Part shown: one piece after another, positions 17,413 to 26,266 of the stretch
Position numbering within the stretch: the stretch's first letter is position 1
Layout: each line of letters begins with the position of its first letter
Source of the DNA: Bog-756 sp035531955
GTDB taxonomy: Bacteria; Actinomycetota; Acidimicrobiia; Acidimicrobiales; RAAP-2
Direction: 5' to 3'
NCBI GenBank assembly: GCA_035531955.1
Contig: DATKRZ010000013.1
Span: 1 to 56,796, forward strand
DNA length: 56,796 bases
The notes under the pieces: model-generated
What the model was told of the DNA's origin: nothing
What the model saw: the letters and a program-made list of their open reading frames with translations, nothing else
Databases searched by the model: none
Translations under genes and position numbers: made by a program

Positions 17413-17606
17413 GTCCGCATCATGGCGCAGGACGGTTGCCCCCGCACGGTCGTGCGGATGCCGACGCCCGCCCGGCCGGGCCGGCACGGAGTCGGCGCCG
17501 CGGTGGCGCCGTGTCGCCGGATACCGCCCGATGCGGCCCGGCGCTACGATGCCGGTCGCCCGGGGCCGGCCGAAGGCGCACTCGGGTGGCGCAGAAGGGG
17601 ATTGGC

Positions 17607-18578
17607 ATGACTCCGGTGAACACCGTTCGGGGACCGGTCGACGGCGGCAGTCTCGGGTCGACCCTGATGCACGAGCACGTCTTCGTCCTCAGTCCCGAAA
17701 TCGAGAAGACCTCGGAGGAATGGGACGAGGCGGCGGCCAGGGACATCGCCGTCCAACGGTTGCGAGAGGTGAAGGACCACGGGATCGACACCATCGTCGA
17801 CCTGACGGTTATCGGCCTCGGCCGGTTCATCCCGCGCATCGTGGCGGTAGCCGAACGGGTGCCCGACATCCACATCGTCGTCGCCACCGGCGTCTACACG
17901 TACAACGACGTGCCCATGTACTTCCACTTCCGCGGCCCGGGCACCGTCCTCGGCGGCCCCGAGCCGATGACCGACCTGTTCGTCCGGGAGATCCGCGAGG
18001 GGATCGGTGACAGCGGGGTCCGGGCCGGCATCCTCAAGTGCGCCACCGACCGTCCCGGCATCACCCCGGGGGTGGAACGGGTCCTGCGGGCGGTCGCCCG
18101 GGCCCACCGCCGGACCGGCACCCCGATCACCACCCACACCCCCACCCCTCCCCAGCCGTGGGGGATCGAGCAGCAGCGGATCCTGGCCGACGAGGGCGTC
18201 GACCTCAGCCAGGTGGTCATCGGCCACTCGGGGGGGACCCTCGACGCCGAGTACCACGAGGCCGTCATCGCCGGCGGCTCCTATGTGGGCTTCGACCATT
18301 TCGGCATCGGCACCTTCTCCATGGCCCAGCGCATCGAGTCGGTCAGGCTGCTGTGCCAACGGGGGCACGCCGACCGGGTCGTGCTCTCCCACGATGCGAT
18401 GTGCCACGTCGACTGGTTCCCCCCATCCATGGCCTCCGGGTGGGAGGACTGGCGCTGGACCCACATCCCCGACGACGTCCTCCCCGCCATGCGGCGCTCG
18501 GGGATCGGCGAGGAGGACATCGCCACCATGATGATCGACAACCCCCGTCGCATCCTCGAGGGATGCGAGCCCTACTGA
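17607..18578 (+). CDS. Phosphotriesterase-like metal-dependent hydrolase / lactonase
   Basis: A 323-aa TIM-barrel protein. All binuclear-metal ligands are visible: His22 and His24 ('LMHEHVF'), the carboxylated Lys144 ('GILKCAT'), His177 ('TTHTPT'), His207 ('VIGHSGG') and Asp263 ('LSHDAMC'). The 'GFDHFG' block after the second His resembles phosphotriesterase-like lactonases, so a lactone or lactone-like ester is more likely than an organophosphate as natural substrate. AGAAGGGG precedes ATG 17607. It leads an operon with an acyl-CoA ligase and a crotonase: an opened hydroxyacid could be activated to its CoA thioester and then hydrated or isomerised. That pathway is inferred. Confidence 0.88.
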   Translation: MTPVNTVRGPVDGGSLGSTLMHEHVFVLSPEIEKTSEEWDEAAARDIAVQRLREVKDHGIDTIVDLTVIGLGRFIPRIVAVAERVPDIHIVVATGVYTYNDVPMYFHFRGPGTVLGGPEPMTDLFVREIREGIGDSGVRAGILKCATDRPGITPGVERVLRAVARAHRRTGTPITTHTPTPPQPWGIEQQRILADEGVDLSQVVIGHSGGTLDAEYHEAVIAGGSYVGFDHFGIGTFSMAQRIESVRLLCQRGHADRVVLSHDAMCHVDWFPPSMASGWEDWRWTHIPDDVLPAMRRSGIGEEDIATMMIDNPRRILEGCEPY

Positions 18579-18670
18579 ACAGCTTGGGGCGCCCCGCCAT
18601 CAGGGGGCGGTCAGGTCCCCGGACCGGCGGGCCGGCACGAGAACCGGAGGGCGGGAGGAAGGAGAGGGCG

Positions 18671-20215
18671 GTGCCAGGATTCGACCCCGACGGGATCGCC
18701 GCCATGGCCGAGCGCCACCCCGAGGCGACCGCCTGGCGCAACCTGGCCGACGGGTCCGACCTGAGCTTCGGCGCCTGGGAGGCCGGGTCGAACCGGCTGG
18801 CCCGGGGACTGGGCGAGCAGGGCCTGCGTCCCGGGGAGCGGGTCCTCATCGCCATCGGTCCCGACGAGCCGTTCCCCTGGCTCATCTCCTACGCCGCCGT
18901 GCACACCGCCGGGGCCGTCGCCGTGCCGGTCAACACCCGGTTGGCCGCCCCGGAGCTCCGGGGCATCCTGGCCCACGCCGCGCCGGCAGTCATCCTCGCC
19001 GGCACCGGGTCTGCCTCCGGCCCCTCGTGGGAGGACCTGGCCGAGCGGGCGGGCGGCATCCGGACCGTGGCCACCACCGGGGGTGGAGGAGGAGCCGCCG
19101 CCTGGTCGGCGCTGTTCCACCCCGACCCATCGCCCCTGGCCCCTCCCCCCGGCGGAGGCGGGCCGGTCGACCTCATGTACACCTCGGGCACGACCGGTGC
19201 ACCCAAGGCCGTCGTCGTCCGCCACGAGCCCCACCGCCCGTCCGACCGCCGGGCCGACTGGAACGGGGCGGGCTTCATGACCGCCTCCCCGTTCTCGACG
19301 ACCAGCGGTTCCCTGCTCGTCTACGGTCCGATGAGGGGCGGCATGAGCGGGTGGTACCAGCCCCGGTTCGACGCCGGCCGGTGGATCTCGCTCGTCGAGG
19401 AGCGCCGTCCGCTGGTGTCCTTCGTGGTGCCGGCCATGGCCCAGCTGATCGTGGCCCACCCCCGCTTCGCCGAGGCGGACCTCACGGGTCTGGCCGTCCT
19501 CACCATCGGTGGAGCCCCTGTCGCCCGGGCGACGCTTCGGCGCCTCGCCGACCGGCTGCCCGGCGCCGACATCCTGGTGGGCTACGGGCTGGCCGAATTC
19601 GGCGCCGTGACCCGGTCGCCCGCCGGCGACCACGGGCGTCACCTCGGCTCGGTCGGGCTGCCGCTCGCCGGGGTCGAGGTCCGGACCGTCGACAACAGGG
19701 ATGAAGCGGTGCCGCCGGGGGCGGTGGGCGAGATCACCGTACGGGGGACGGCGCCGCCCCGGGAGTACTACGGGGCGGCGGCGGAGACCGGCCGGACCTG
19801 GCGGGAGGGATGGCTGCACAGCGGAGACCTCGGCTACCTCGACGTGGACGGGTTCCTGTGGGTCACCGGGCGGATCAAGGACCTGATCATCCGGGGCGGG
19901 CACAACGTCGCGCCCGGCGAGATCGAAGAGGCGCTGTTCGCCCATCCGGCGGTGATCGACGCGGTGGCCGCCGGCATCCCCCACGACGTCCTCGGCGAGG
20001 ATGTGGGAGCCTGGGTGGTGGTGCAGGACGGCTCTGACACATCGGCCGCCGACCTGCGGGCCCACCTCCTCGAGCGACTCGCCGACTACAAGGTGCCCCG
20101 GCAGCTGCGCATCGTGAGCCGGCTGCCCCGCAACGAGGCGGGCAAGGTGATGAAGTCCGAGCTCGAGATGACCGCCCCGGTCGACTCCCCGCTCCCGCCG
20201 GAACCCACCCGATGA
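18671..20215 (+). CDS. Acyl-CoA ligase (AMP-forming, ANL superfamily)
   Basis: A 514-aa enzyme. The P-loop 'YTSGTTGAPKAVVV' lies near residue 170. The adenine-binding motif is 'GYGLAEFG', the ATP-binding aspartate is in 'EGWLHSGDLGYLDVDGF', the hinge is 'GRIKDLIIRGGHNVAPGEIEE', and the catalytic A10 lysine is in 'RNEAGKVMKSEL'. It forms an acyl-adenylate and then a CoA thioester. The GTG at 18671 has GGAAGGAGAG upstream; the frame is open further but overlaps the hydrolase. Its stop overlaps the crotonase start (ATGA). The acyl substrate is unknown. Confidence 0.9.
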   Translation: MPGFDPDGIAAMAERHPEATAWRNLADGSDLSFGAWEAGSNRLARGLGEQGLRPGERVLIAIGPDEPFPWLISYAAVHTAGAVAVPVNTRLAAPELRGILAHAAPAVILAGTGSASGPSWEDLAERAGGIRTVATTGGGGGAAAWSALFHPDPSPLAPPPGGGGPVDLMYTSGTTGAPKAVVVRHEPHRPSDRRADWNGAGFMTASPFSTTSGSLLVYGPMRGGMSGWYQPRFDAGRWISLVEERRPLVSFVVPAMAQLIVAHPRFAEADLTGLAVLTIGGAPVARATLRRLADRLPGADILVGYGLAEFGAVTRSPAGDHGRHLGSVGLPLAGVEVRTVDNRDEAVPPGAVGEITVRGTAPPREYYGAAAETGRTWREGWLHSGDLGYLDVDGFLWVTGRIKDLIIRGGHNVAPGEIEEALFAHPAVIDAVAAGIPHDVLGEDVGAWVVVQDGSDTSAADLRAHLLERLADYKVPRQLRIVSRLPRNEAGKVMKSELEMTAPVDSPLPPEPTR

Positions 20216-21057
20216 CCACCGGCGAGCCCGCCGTCCTCACCGAGCGGATCGGGGCGGTGGCCCGCCTGACCCTGAACCGTCCGGCCCAGCACAACCCGCT
20301 CACCCCGCGCTGCATCCAAGAGCTGCTCGACGCCGTGGTCCGCGCCGGTAGCAATCCCGACGTGCGGACGGTGGTCATCCGCGGGTCCGGCCGCTCGTTC
20401 TCCTCGGGCTACGGGATCCTCCCCGACGACATCCTGGGCGACGACACCGAGTCCGGGGAGGTGGCCGCGCCCGCCGGCATCGAGGGAGACGTGGCGGCCA
20501 TGGCCGAGCTGGCAACGGGCTGGGCCAAGGTGTGGGACTGTGCCATCCCGGTGGTGGCCCAGGTGCACGGCAACTGCCTGGCCGGCGGCACCGACCTGGC
20601 CCTGCACTGCGACATCGTGGTGGCCGCCGACGACGCCCGGATCGGGTTCCCCCCGGTGCGGTCCATGGGCGTGCCCCCCACCAACATGTGGCTCTACCAC
20701 CTCGGTCCCCAGTGGACCAAGCGCCTGTTGTTCACCGGCGACACGGTGAGCGGTTCCGAGGCCGCCGCCATCGGGCTGGTGCAGGCCGCCGTGCCGGCCT
20801 CGGGGCTCGACGACCACGTACTGGCCCTGGCCACCCGGATCGCCCTGGTCGGACGGGACCTGCTCACGGCCAACAAGCGGGTGATCAACGAGGGGGTCGA
20901 GCTGATGGGCCGCTCCCGGCTCCAGCGCTTCGCCGCCCTCAACGACGCCGTGGCCCACCGTTCGCCTGAAGCCCGGTCCTTCACCGCCCGGGCCGGCGAG
21001 GTCGGACTGAGGCGGGCCGTCCGCGAGCGCGACGCACCCTTCGACACCGGCGGCTGA
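20212..21057 (+). CDS. Enoyl-CoA hydratase/isomerase (crotonase) family protein
   Basis: A 281-aa protein. The crotonase N-terminal strand and CoA loop are 'VARLTLNRPAQHNPLT', the first oxyanion-hole segment 'RSFSSGYGI', and the second 'VVAQVHGNCLAGGTDLALHCDIVVAADDARIGFPPVRSMG'. A glutamate commonly used for hydration is absent in the second segment ('GGTDLAL'), and the 'PPTNMW' stretch differs from classic hydratases, so isomerase, hydrolase or lyase activity is equally possible. Translation is coupled to the ligase by an ATGA overlap. It closes the three-gene operon and is convergent with the SWIM gene. Confidence 0.85.
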   Translation: MTTGEPAVLTERIGAVARLTLNRPAQHNPLTPRCIQELLDAVVRAGSNPDVRTVVIRGSGRSFSSGYGILPDDILGDDTESGEVAAPAGIEGDVAAMAELATGWAKVWDCAIPVVAQVHGNCLAGGTDLALHCDIVVAADDARIGFPPVRSMGVPPTNMWLYHLGPQWTKRLLFTGDTVSGSEAAAIGLVQAAVPASGLDDHVLALATRIALVGRDLLTANKRVINEGVELMGRSRLQRFAALNDAVAHRSPEARSFTARAGEVGLRRAVRERDAPFDTGG

Positions 21058-21076
21058 CCAGCTCTTCCGACCACCT

Positions 21077-22042
21077 CTACTCCGGCTCCTCATCGAGAGC
21101 CAGAGCCGATGCACCGGCGGTGATCGCCTCGTAGAGGGCACGGAGCTCCTCGGTCATCCGGGGCCCCTCGGTGCCGAGCGGCGCCGGGTCGAGTTGGCGC
21201 AGGACCAGATCGGGGGCGACGGCCAGGCGGGGACGGGTCTCGAAGGCGGCCAGGTCGGCGTCCACTCCCCAGAGGGACATGGAACGGGCCGGCCGCCCCA
21301 CGGCCCCGGGGTCGGGATCAGCCGACGGCCAGCCGAACGGGGCGGTGGCGGCCTCGTCGGGCGGGCCCGGCGGTTCGGAGCCCTTGTCGGGCGCCGAGCG
21401 GCGCCGACGGGCCCGCAAGCTGGTGAGCAGCTCCTCCTTCGTCCGGCCACGCCAGGCGAAGATCAGGAAGGGGTCATCGTCGAACGCCTCGGCCAGGAGG
21501 TAGTAGACGGCGGCGATGTGCTTGCACGGGTTCTCCCAGTCGGGACAGGAACAGGCCGAGTCCAACTCGTTGGCCGATGCCGGGAACAGTGACGTCGACG
21601 AGTCGGCGAAGGCATCTTCGATCTCCTCGGGCATCTCGCCGGCCAACAGCCGGGCCGCAAAGACCGCGCTCGAAGCCATGACCGATTCGATGGCGTCCCA
21701 CTCGGGGGCGGTGAGCACCTCCGTCTCGATGAAGATCCGGTAGGGCTTGGACCTCGATCCCTGCACCGAGGCCTTCACCTGGCCGGGGGCGACCTCCATG
21801 GTGAGCACCTGGCCGGTACGGGCATACCGCTTGCCGCGCTGGAGTCGGGTGCCGATTCCGAAGGCCTCGAGCACGGCGATGAAGCGCTGCGACCACCAGG
21901 TGTCCCCGATCCGCCCCCGCCGGCTCCGGGCCTGCAGCCCGCCCTCGACCGCGATCGGCTTGGATGGGGGAGGCCACCACCCCTCGGCGGAGCGCCCGGT
22001 GCCGGCGGTGGGACGACGGGAGCGCGGGCGGCGGGGCGCCAT
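21077..22042 (-). CDS. SWIM zinc-finger protein partnered with SNF2 helicase
   Basis: A 321-aa protein. The SWIM motif is intact: 'CSCPDWENPCKHIAAVYYLLAEAFD' near residue 155 (CxC...CxH). Upstream lie 'RIGDTWWSQRFIAVLEAFGIGTRLQRGKRYARTGQV', the standard N-terminal segment of these partners. A disordered Pro/Ala stretch separates it from a C-terminal region of unknown function. The ATG overlaps the helicase stop by one base (TGATG), so the two are co-translated. SWIM proteins paired with SNF2 ATPases are widespread in actinobacteria; they are thought to bind nucleic acid or act in remodelling at stalled complexes, without firm experimental assignment. Confidence 0.88.
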   Translation of the reverse strand: MAPRRPRSRRPTAGTGRSAEGWWPPPSKPIAVEGGLQARSRRGRIGDTWWSQRFIAVLEAFGIGTRLQRGKRYARTGQVLTMEVAPGQVKASVQGSRSKPYRIFIETEVLTAPEWDAIESVMASSAVFAARLLAGEMPEEIEDAFADSSTSLFPASANELDSACSCPDWENPCKHIAAVYYLLAEAFDDDPFLIFAWRGRTKEELLTSLRARRRRSAPDKGSEPPGPPDEAATAPFGWPSADPDPGAVGRPARSMSLWGVDADLAAFETRPRLAVAPDLVLRQLDPAPLGTEGPRMTEELRALYEAITAGASALALDEEPE

Positions 22043-25000
22043 CAGTCCTCCCCCACGGCGTCGGCCGACAGGGCGACGACCTGGCGGAGTTGCTCGGTGG
22101 ACAGTTCGGTGATCCAGCCTTCGCCGGAGCCGACGATGCGGTCGGCCAGGGCGCGCTTCGCCTCGATCATGGCGTCGATCCGCTCCTCCAGGGTCCCCCC
22201 GCAGACGAACTTCCGCACCTGCACGTTGCGCTTCTGGCCGATCCGGAACGCCCGGTCGGTGGCCTGGTCCTCCACCGCCGGGTTCCACCACCGGTCGAAG
22301 TGCACCACGCTGGTCGCCGCCGTCAGGTTCAGGCCGGTGCCACCGGCCTTGAGCGACAGCAGGAACACCGGGGGGCCGTCGGCGCCCTGGAACCGCTCCA
22401 CCATGGCGTCCCTCTTCTTCTTCGGCACCCCGCCGTGGAGCCAGAGGACCTCGCAGCCCAACCGGCTGCGCAGGTGCCGGTCCAGCATGTCCCCCATCTG
22501 GGTGAACTGGGTGAAGACAAGCGAACGGTCACCTTCGGCCACCGCCTCCTCGAGCACCTCGACCAGGCGCGACACCTTGCCCGAGCGGCCCGCCACCGAC
22601 GACCCGTCGCCCAGGAACTGAGCCGGGTGGTTGCACACCTGTTTCAGCTTCATCATCGTGGCGAGGACCAGTCCGCGGCGCTCGATGCCTTCGGCCTCGT
22701 CGATGCGGGCCAGCATGTCGTCGACCACCGCCTGGTACAGGCCGGCCTGCTCGCGGGTCAGGTTGCAGAACTCCTTCATCTCGAGCTTGTCGGGCAGGTC
22801 GGCGATGATCGACCGGTCGGTCTTCAGGCGGCGGAGGACAAACGGGCCGGTGATCCGGCGGAGGTGGGCGGCGGCCTCGTCGTCGCCGTCGCGCTCGATG
22901 GGGAGGGAGAACCGCTCGCGGAAGGCCTTCTCCGAGCCGAGCATGCCCGGATTGAGGAACTGCATGATCGACCAGAGCTCGGACAGTCGGTTCTCGACCG
23001 GTGTGCCGGTCATGGCGATCCTGCGTTCGGCGGGGATCGCCCGGACGCTCTGGGTGGTCCGGGCCGCGCTGTTCTTGATCTGCTGGGCCTCGTCGAGCAC
23101 CATCCGCCGCCACGCCACCTCGGTCAGCAGCTGCTGGTCGCGGGCGGCCAGTCCGTAGGTGGACAGGACCAGGTCCGACCCGACGGCCTTGCGGGTGAAG
23201 GCCCGGCCGGCCAGCCGGTCCGGCCCGTGATGGACGTAGACGGACAGCTTCGGGGCGAACCGGGCGGCCTCGCGCTGCCAGTTGCCGACCAGTGACATCG
23301 GGCACAGCACGAGGGTCGGGCCCAGGGCCGGCCCGGCCGCCCGCCCCTTGCCCTTCGCGGCCGGCCCCCGACGTGCCGGCGCCTTCCCGGCGAGGCCGCG
23401 CTCCACGAGCAGCAGGGCCAGCAGCTGGGCCGTCTTCCCGAGCCCCATGTCGTCGGCCAGGCAGGCCCCGAGGCGGAGGTCGCCCAGGAAGGCCAGCCAT
23501 CCGACCCCCCGCTCCTGGTAGGGACGCAGCGCACCGTCGAACCCCTCGGGGGTCGGGATCGGCCGCAGGCGCCGGTCGTCGGCACCGGCGAGGAGGTCCC
23601 CGAGCCACCCGTCCGCTTCGACCGCGGCCACCGGCAGGCCGCCGGCCGCCGGCTCGAGCCCGAGGGCGGTGCGCAGGACCTGGCCGGCCGACAACTGCAC
23701 GGTGCCTGCACCTCTCCTCCCGACGGCGGTGATGGCGGCGGCCAGATCCTCTTCGTGCAGTTCCACCCACTGGCCGCGCAGCCGGACGAGTGGTTGCTTG
23801 AGGCGGGCCAGCGCACGCAGTTCCGCCAGCCCGAGCTTCTCATCGCCGAGCACCGCCTCCCATCGGATGTCACAGAGGCCCTCGAGCCCGATGGTGCCCG
23901 TCGATCCGGCGGTCTTCGGGCTGGTCCGGGCCTTGAGCCGCAGGCCCAGGCGTGCCCTGGAGGAGCGCCACCAGGGTGGCGCGAGCACCCCGAATCCGCC
24001 CTCCTCCAGCACCGGGGCGCCGTCCCGGAGGAAGGCCAGGACACCGGCGGCGTCGGTCGTCTGGCCACAGGGTGCCATCTCGGCCAGTGCAGGGCCCAGC
24101 GAGTCGACGAGCCGGGCGGCACGGCCCAGTCCGCGGAGGAGCACCTCGTCGGGGCGCGCCACGTGGCGTTCCAGGGCGGTGAGCTCGGGCCCGTCGTCCC
24201 ACACCGTGGCGGCGGGGACGATGAGACTCGGGTCGTCCACGGCCTGCAGGGCGAACTCGATCCGCCACCTGTCTGCCGGGCCGGCCCCCTTTGCCGCCGG
24301 CTGTCCCGGCCGCCGGGCGCCGCCGTCGAGGTCCGCAGCGGGATCTCCGGTGCCCTCGGCGGGAGGGACGATCCGAAAGCAGGTCCGCACCGGTTCGGCG
24401 GAGGCGGCCGTGGCCTGCCAGCTCCGGAGCCGGTCGGCGAGCGCCGCGAGCTCGTCGCCGTCGCCCTTCACGATCCCATCGGAGGAGACCAGGGCGTTCA
24501 ACCAGGCGCCGGTCGGACCGGATGCCCTCGTCCGACCCTTCGGTGGGGCCGACGGCCGATCGCCGGCGAACTGCCGGGCCATCGAGTCGGTGAGGGCCCA
24601 CATGAGGGAGCGGAGCACCTCGCCGTGTGCCCCTGACTCCGGGTGGGGAGGGGCCGCGTCCGGCCCCTCGGAGAGCGGGCCGGCGGCGAGGAACGAGAGG
24701 GGGAACGACCACAACAACCCCTCGATCCGACCCCGGTCACGGCTGTCGATGAGCGGGCGCCACCGGGCCCGCCACCCGTCGGCCGTCGACTCGAGAGCGG
24801 GGAGCAGGCGCCCCCGGGTGGTGAGCTCGAGGACCATCGCCGCCGCCTGCGCCGCGAACCGGAAGTCGCCGGCCAGGGCCGTGCCGTCCGGGCCGGTGGT
24901 CGGGGGCCGGACCCGGTCACCGGTCACCGCCGCCGGGGTCGAGAGGACCTGCCAAGCATCCGTCCAGTCGAGGACCAGGCCCGGGGCGGTCCAGACCGGG

Positions 25001-25341
25001 GGGGTGTCCATCGGGGGCCGGGGCCCGGCGGCCGGGTCGGCGGCCTCGTCCTCGAGCCATGGGGAGGCGACCGGCCCCCCGCCGGCGTCGGGCAGCCGGA
25101 GCGTCAGGTCCACCTCGCGGGCGTCGGCCAGGCCGGCCGCCTGCCCGTCGAGCCCGTCGAGCCCGCCGACCACGAAGCGGATACCGTCGGCGCCGAGCGC
25201 GAAGGGGTGGGACCTCGGGCGCGGGTGCCGGGGAGGGCGCCCGCGGCGGACCGGAGCCGTGCGGGGCCGACTGGAGTCCTCTGCCCACACCGCGAGCCGG
25301 TCCACCGAGGCCAGCCAACCGGCGTGGAGAACGATCACCAC
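22042..25341 (-). CDS. SNF2/Rad54-family DEAD-like helicase with SNF2-associated N-terminal domain
   Basis: About 1,099 aa. The N-terminal half, rich in Trp and acidic patches, ends in 'GAGTVQLSAGQVLRTALGLE', typical of the SNF2 helicase-associated domain. Motor motifs: Walker A 'LADDMGLGKTAQLLALLL' near residue 630, motif II 'VLDEAQQIKN' (DEAQ, not DEAH) near 750, motif III 'AMTGTPVENRLSELW', and in lobe two 'LLSLKAGGTGLNLT' and 'DRAFRIGQKRNVQV'. It should be a dsDNA translocase, not a strand-separating helicase. The start is placed at GTG 25341; GTG 25338 is equivalent and the frame extends to 25623 without coding character. Partner: the SWIM gene downstream. Confidence 0.9.
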   Translation of the reverse strand: MVIVLHAGWLASVDRLAVWAEDSSRPRTAPVRRGRPPRHPRPRSHPFALGADGIRFVVGGLDGLDGQAAGLADAREVDLTLRLPDAGGGPVASPWLEDEAADPAAGPRPPMDTPPVWTAPGLVLDWTDAWQVLSTPAAVTGDRVRPPTTGPDGTALAGDFRFAAQAAAMVLELTTRGRLLPALESTADGWRARWRPLIDSRDRGRIEGLLWSFPLSFLAAGPLSEGPDAAPPHPESGAHGEVLRSLMWALTDSMARQFAGDRPSAPPKGRTRASGPTGAWLNALVSSDGIVKGDGDELAALADRLRSWQATAASAEPVRTCFRIVPPAEGTGDPAADLDGGARRPGQPAAKGAGPADRWRIEFALQAVDDPSLIVPAATVWDDGPELTALERHVARPDEVLLRGLGRAARLVDSLGPALAEMAPCGQTTDAAGVLAFLRDGAPVLEEGGFGVLAPPWWRSSRARLGLRLKARTSPKTAGSTGTIGLEGLCDIRWEAVLGDEKLGLAELRALARLKQPLVRLRGQWVELHEEDLAAAITAVGRRGAGTVQLSAGQVLRTALGLEPAAGGLPVAAVEADGWLGDLLAGADDRRLRPIPTPEGFDGALRPYQERGVGWLAFLGDLRLGACLADDMGLGKTAQLLALLLVERGLAGKAPARRGPAAKGKGRAAGPALGPTLVLCPMSLVGNWQREAARFAPKLSVYVHHGPDRLAGRAFTRKAVGSDLVLSTYGLAARDQQLLTEVAWRRMVLDEAQQIKNSAARTTQSVRAIPAERRIAMTGTPVENRLSELWSIMQFLNPGMLGSEKAFRERFSLPIERDGDDEAAAHLRRITGPFVLRRLKTDRSIIADLPDKLEMKEFCNLTREQAGLYQAVVDDMLARIDEAEGIERRGLVLATMMKLKQVCNHPAQFLGDGSSVAGRSGKVSRLVEVLEEAVAEGDRSLVFTQFTQMGDMLDRHLRSRLGCEVLWLHGGVPKKKRDAMVERFQGADGPPVFLLSLKAGGTGLNLTAATSVVHFDRWWNPAVEDQATDRAFRIGQKRNVQVRKFVCGGTLEERIDAMIEAKRALADRIVGSGEGWITELSTEQLRQVVALSADAVGED

Positions 25342-25501
25342 CGAATACTGCCCGCTCGGTGCGACGCTGCCGAATCGGCGCGGGGGAGGAGCCAGTCGGG
25401 CCCGACGAGGATGCGACCATGGCGCTCTGATTGCCGGAGAACGCGACCACTTCGCCTCCCGGGGCCGCAGAGTCGTGGCCCAGAGCAAGATTCGTTCAGA
25501 T

Positions 25502-26266
25502 TCAGGTCCCTTGATCGAGCCAGCCGATGAGGGACTCTCCGGTCCGCAGCATCTGGGCCACGGTGGGTACAGTCGACTCTGCCGCTCCAGAACGAGCAAT
25601 GATGCCGACCGTCCGATCCGCATCGTCGATCATGCAGCGTTGGATCTCCCGCATGCACCAGGGTCCCAGATCGTGGGGAGCATCATTCAGAGCCAATGCG
25701 ATCTGCCTCGTCATGGTCGGATGAGACGCCAGACGAAAGAGGTCGAGGTAGTCTCCTCCAGCCTTTGCTGCCCTCGCCGCTCTACGCCGTGGCGCCGACT
25801 GAAGCTTCATGGCCACGAGGCTCGCCGGGGTGGCGAAGCGGCACCGTACCCGTGAGACGGCCGCGCCATTCTCTTCGACAACAAGCGTCAGTTCCTCGGC
25901 CATGTCGAGCGCCCAACGATGAGCCAATACGAAGACCCTGTCCGGCTCGGCGTCGGGAAGGAGTTCCGCTCGAATGTCGGTCGCTGGAATTTCGCCAACG
26001 GCGATGCAGTCGACCTTCGTGCCCAGGAGAAACCCGTCGGCGCCACCGGTATTGACAACCGCCTCGACCACGCTCGGGGCGTTCCCGTGTTGGGTGGCGA
26101 CGGTATCGAGGTCGTAAGTGACCCGATGAGCTCCTTCGAGGCGAGCAAGAACCGCCAGCCCTCCGATCACCGCAAATTCTGAGGTCGGTGCCGCCTGGGC
26201 CAGTGCGTCGAGCGTCGCCACCAGAGAGGCAACTACTGAGTTCGACAGGCGAAGTTCACCAGACAC
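25502..26266 (-). CDS. AbiEii-like nucleotidyltransferase toxin (type IV TA candidate)
   Basis: A 254-aa protein. The nucleotidyltransferase core is 'FAVIGGLAVLARLEGAHRVTYDLDTVA': a Gly-Gly helix cap and a D-x-D metal pair, as in AbiEii and its relatives. The C-terminal half has the AbiEii-type helical region ('PASLVAMKLQSAPRRRAARAAKAGGDYLDLFRL'), with the Lys/Asp pair usual there. GTG 26266 is preceded by GGAGGAGG and overlaps the upstream antitoxin gene by 11 bp. AbiEii toxins transfer nucleotides to RNA and block growth, giving phage defence; toxicity here is inferred from family and gene order. Confidence 0.8.
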   Translation of the reverse strand: MSGELRLSNSVVASLVATLDALAQAAPTSEFAVIGGLAVLARLEGAHRVTYDLDTVATQHGNAPSVVEAVVNTGGADGFLLGTKVDCIAVGEIPATDIRAELLPDAEPDRVFVLAHRWALDMAEELTLVVEENGAAVSRVRCRFATPASLVAMKLQSAPRRRAARAAKAGGDYLDLFRLASHPTMTRQIALALNDAPHDLGPWCMREIQRCMIDDADRTVGIIARSGAAESTVPTVAQMLRTGESLIGWLDQGT

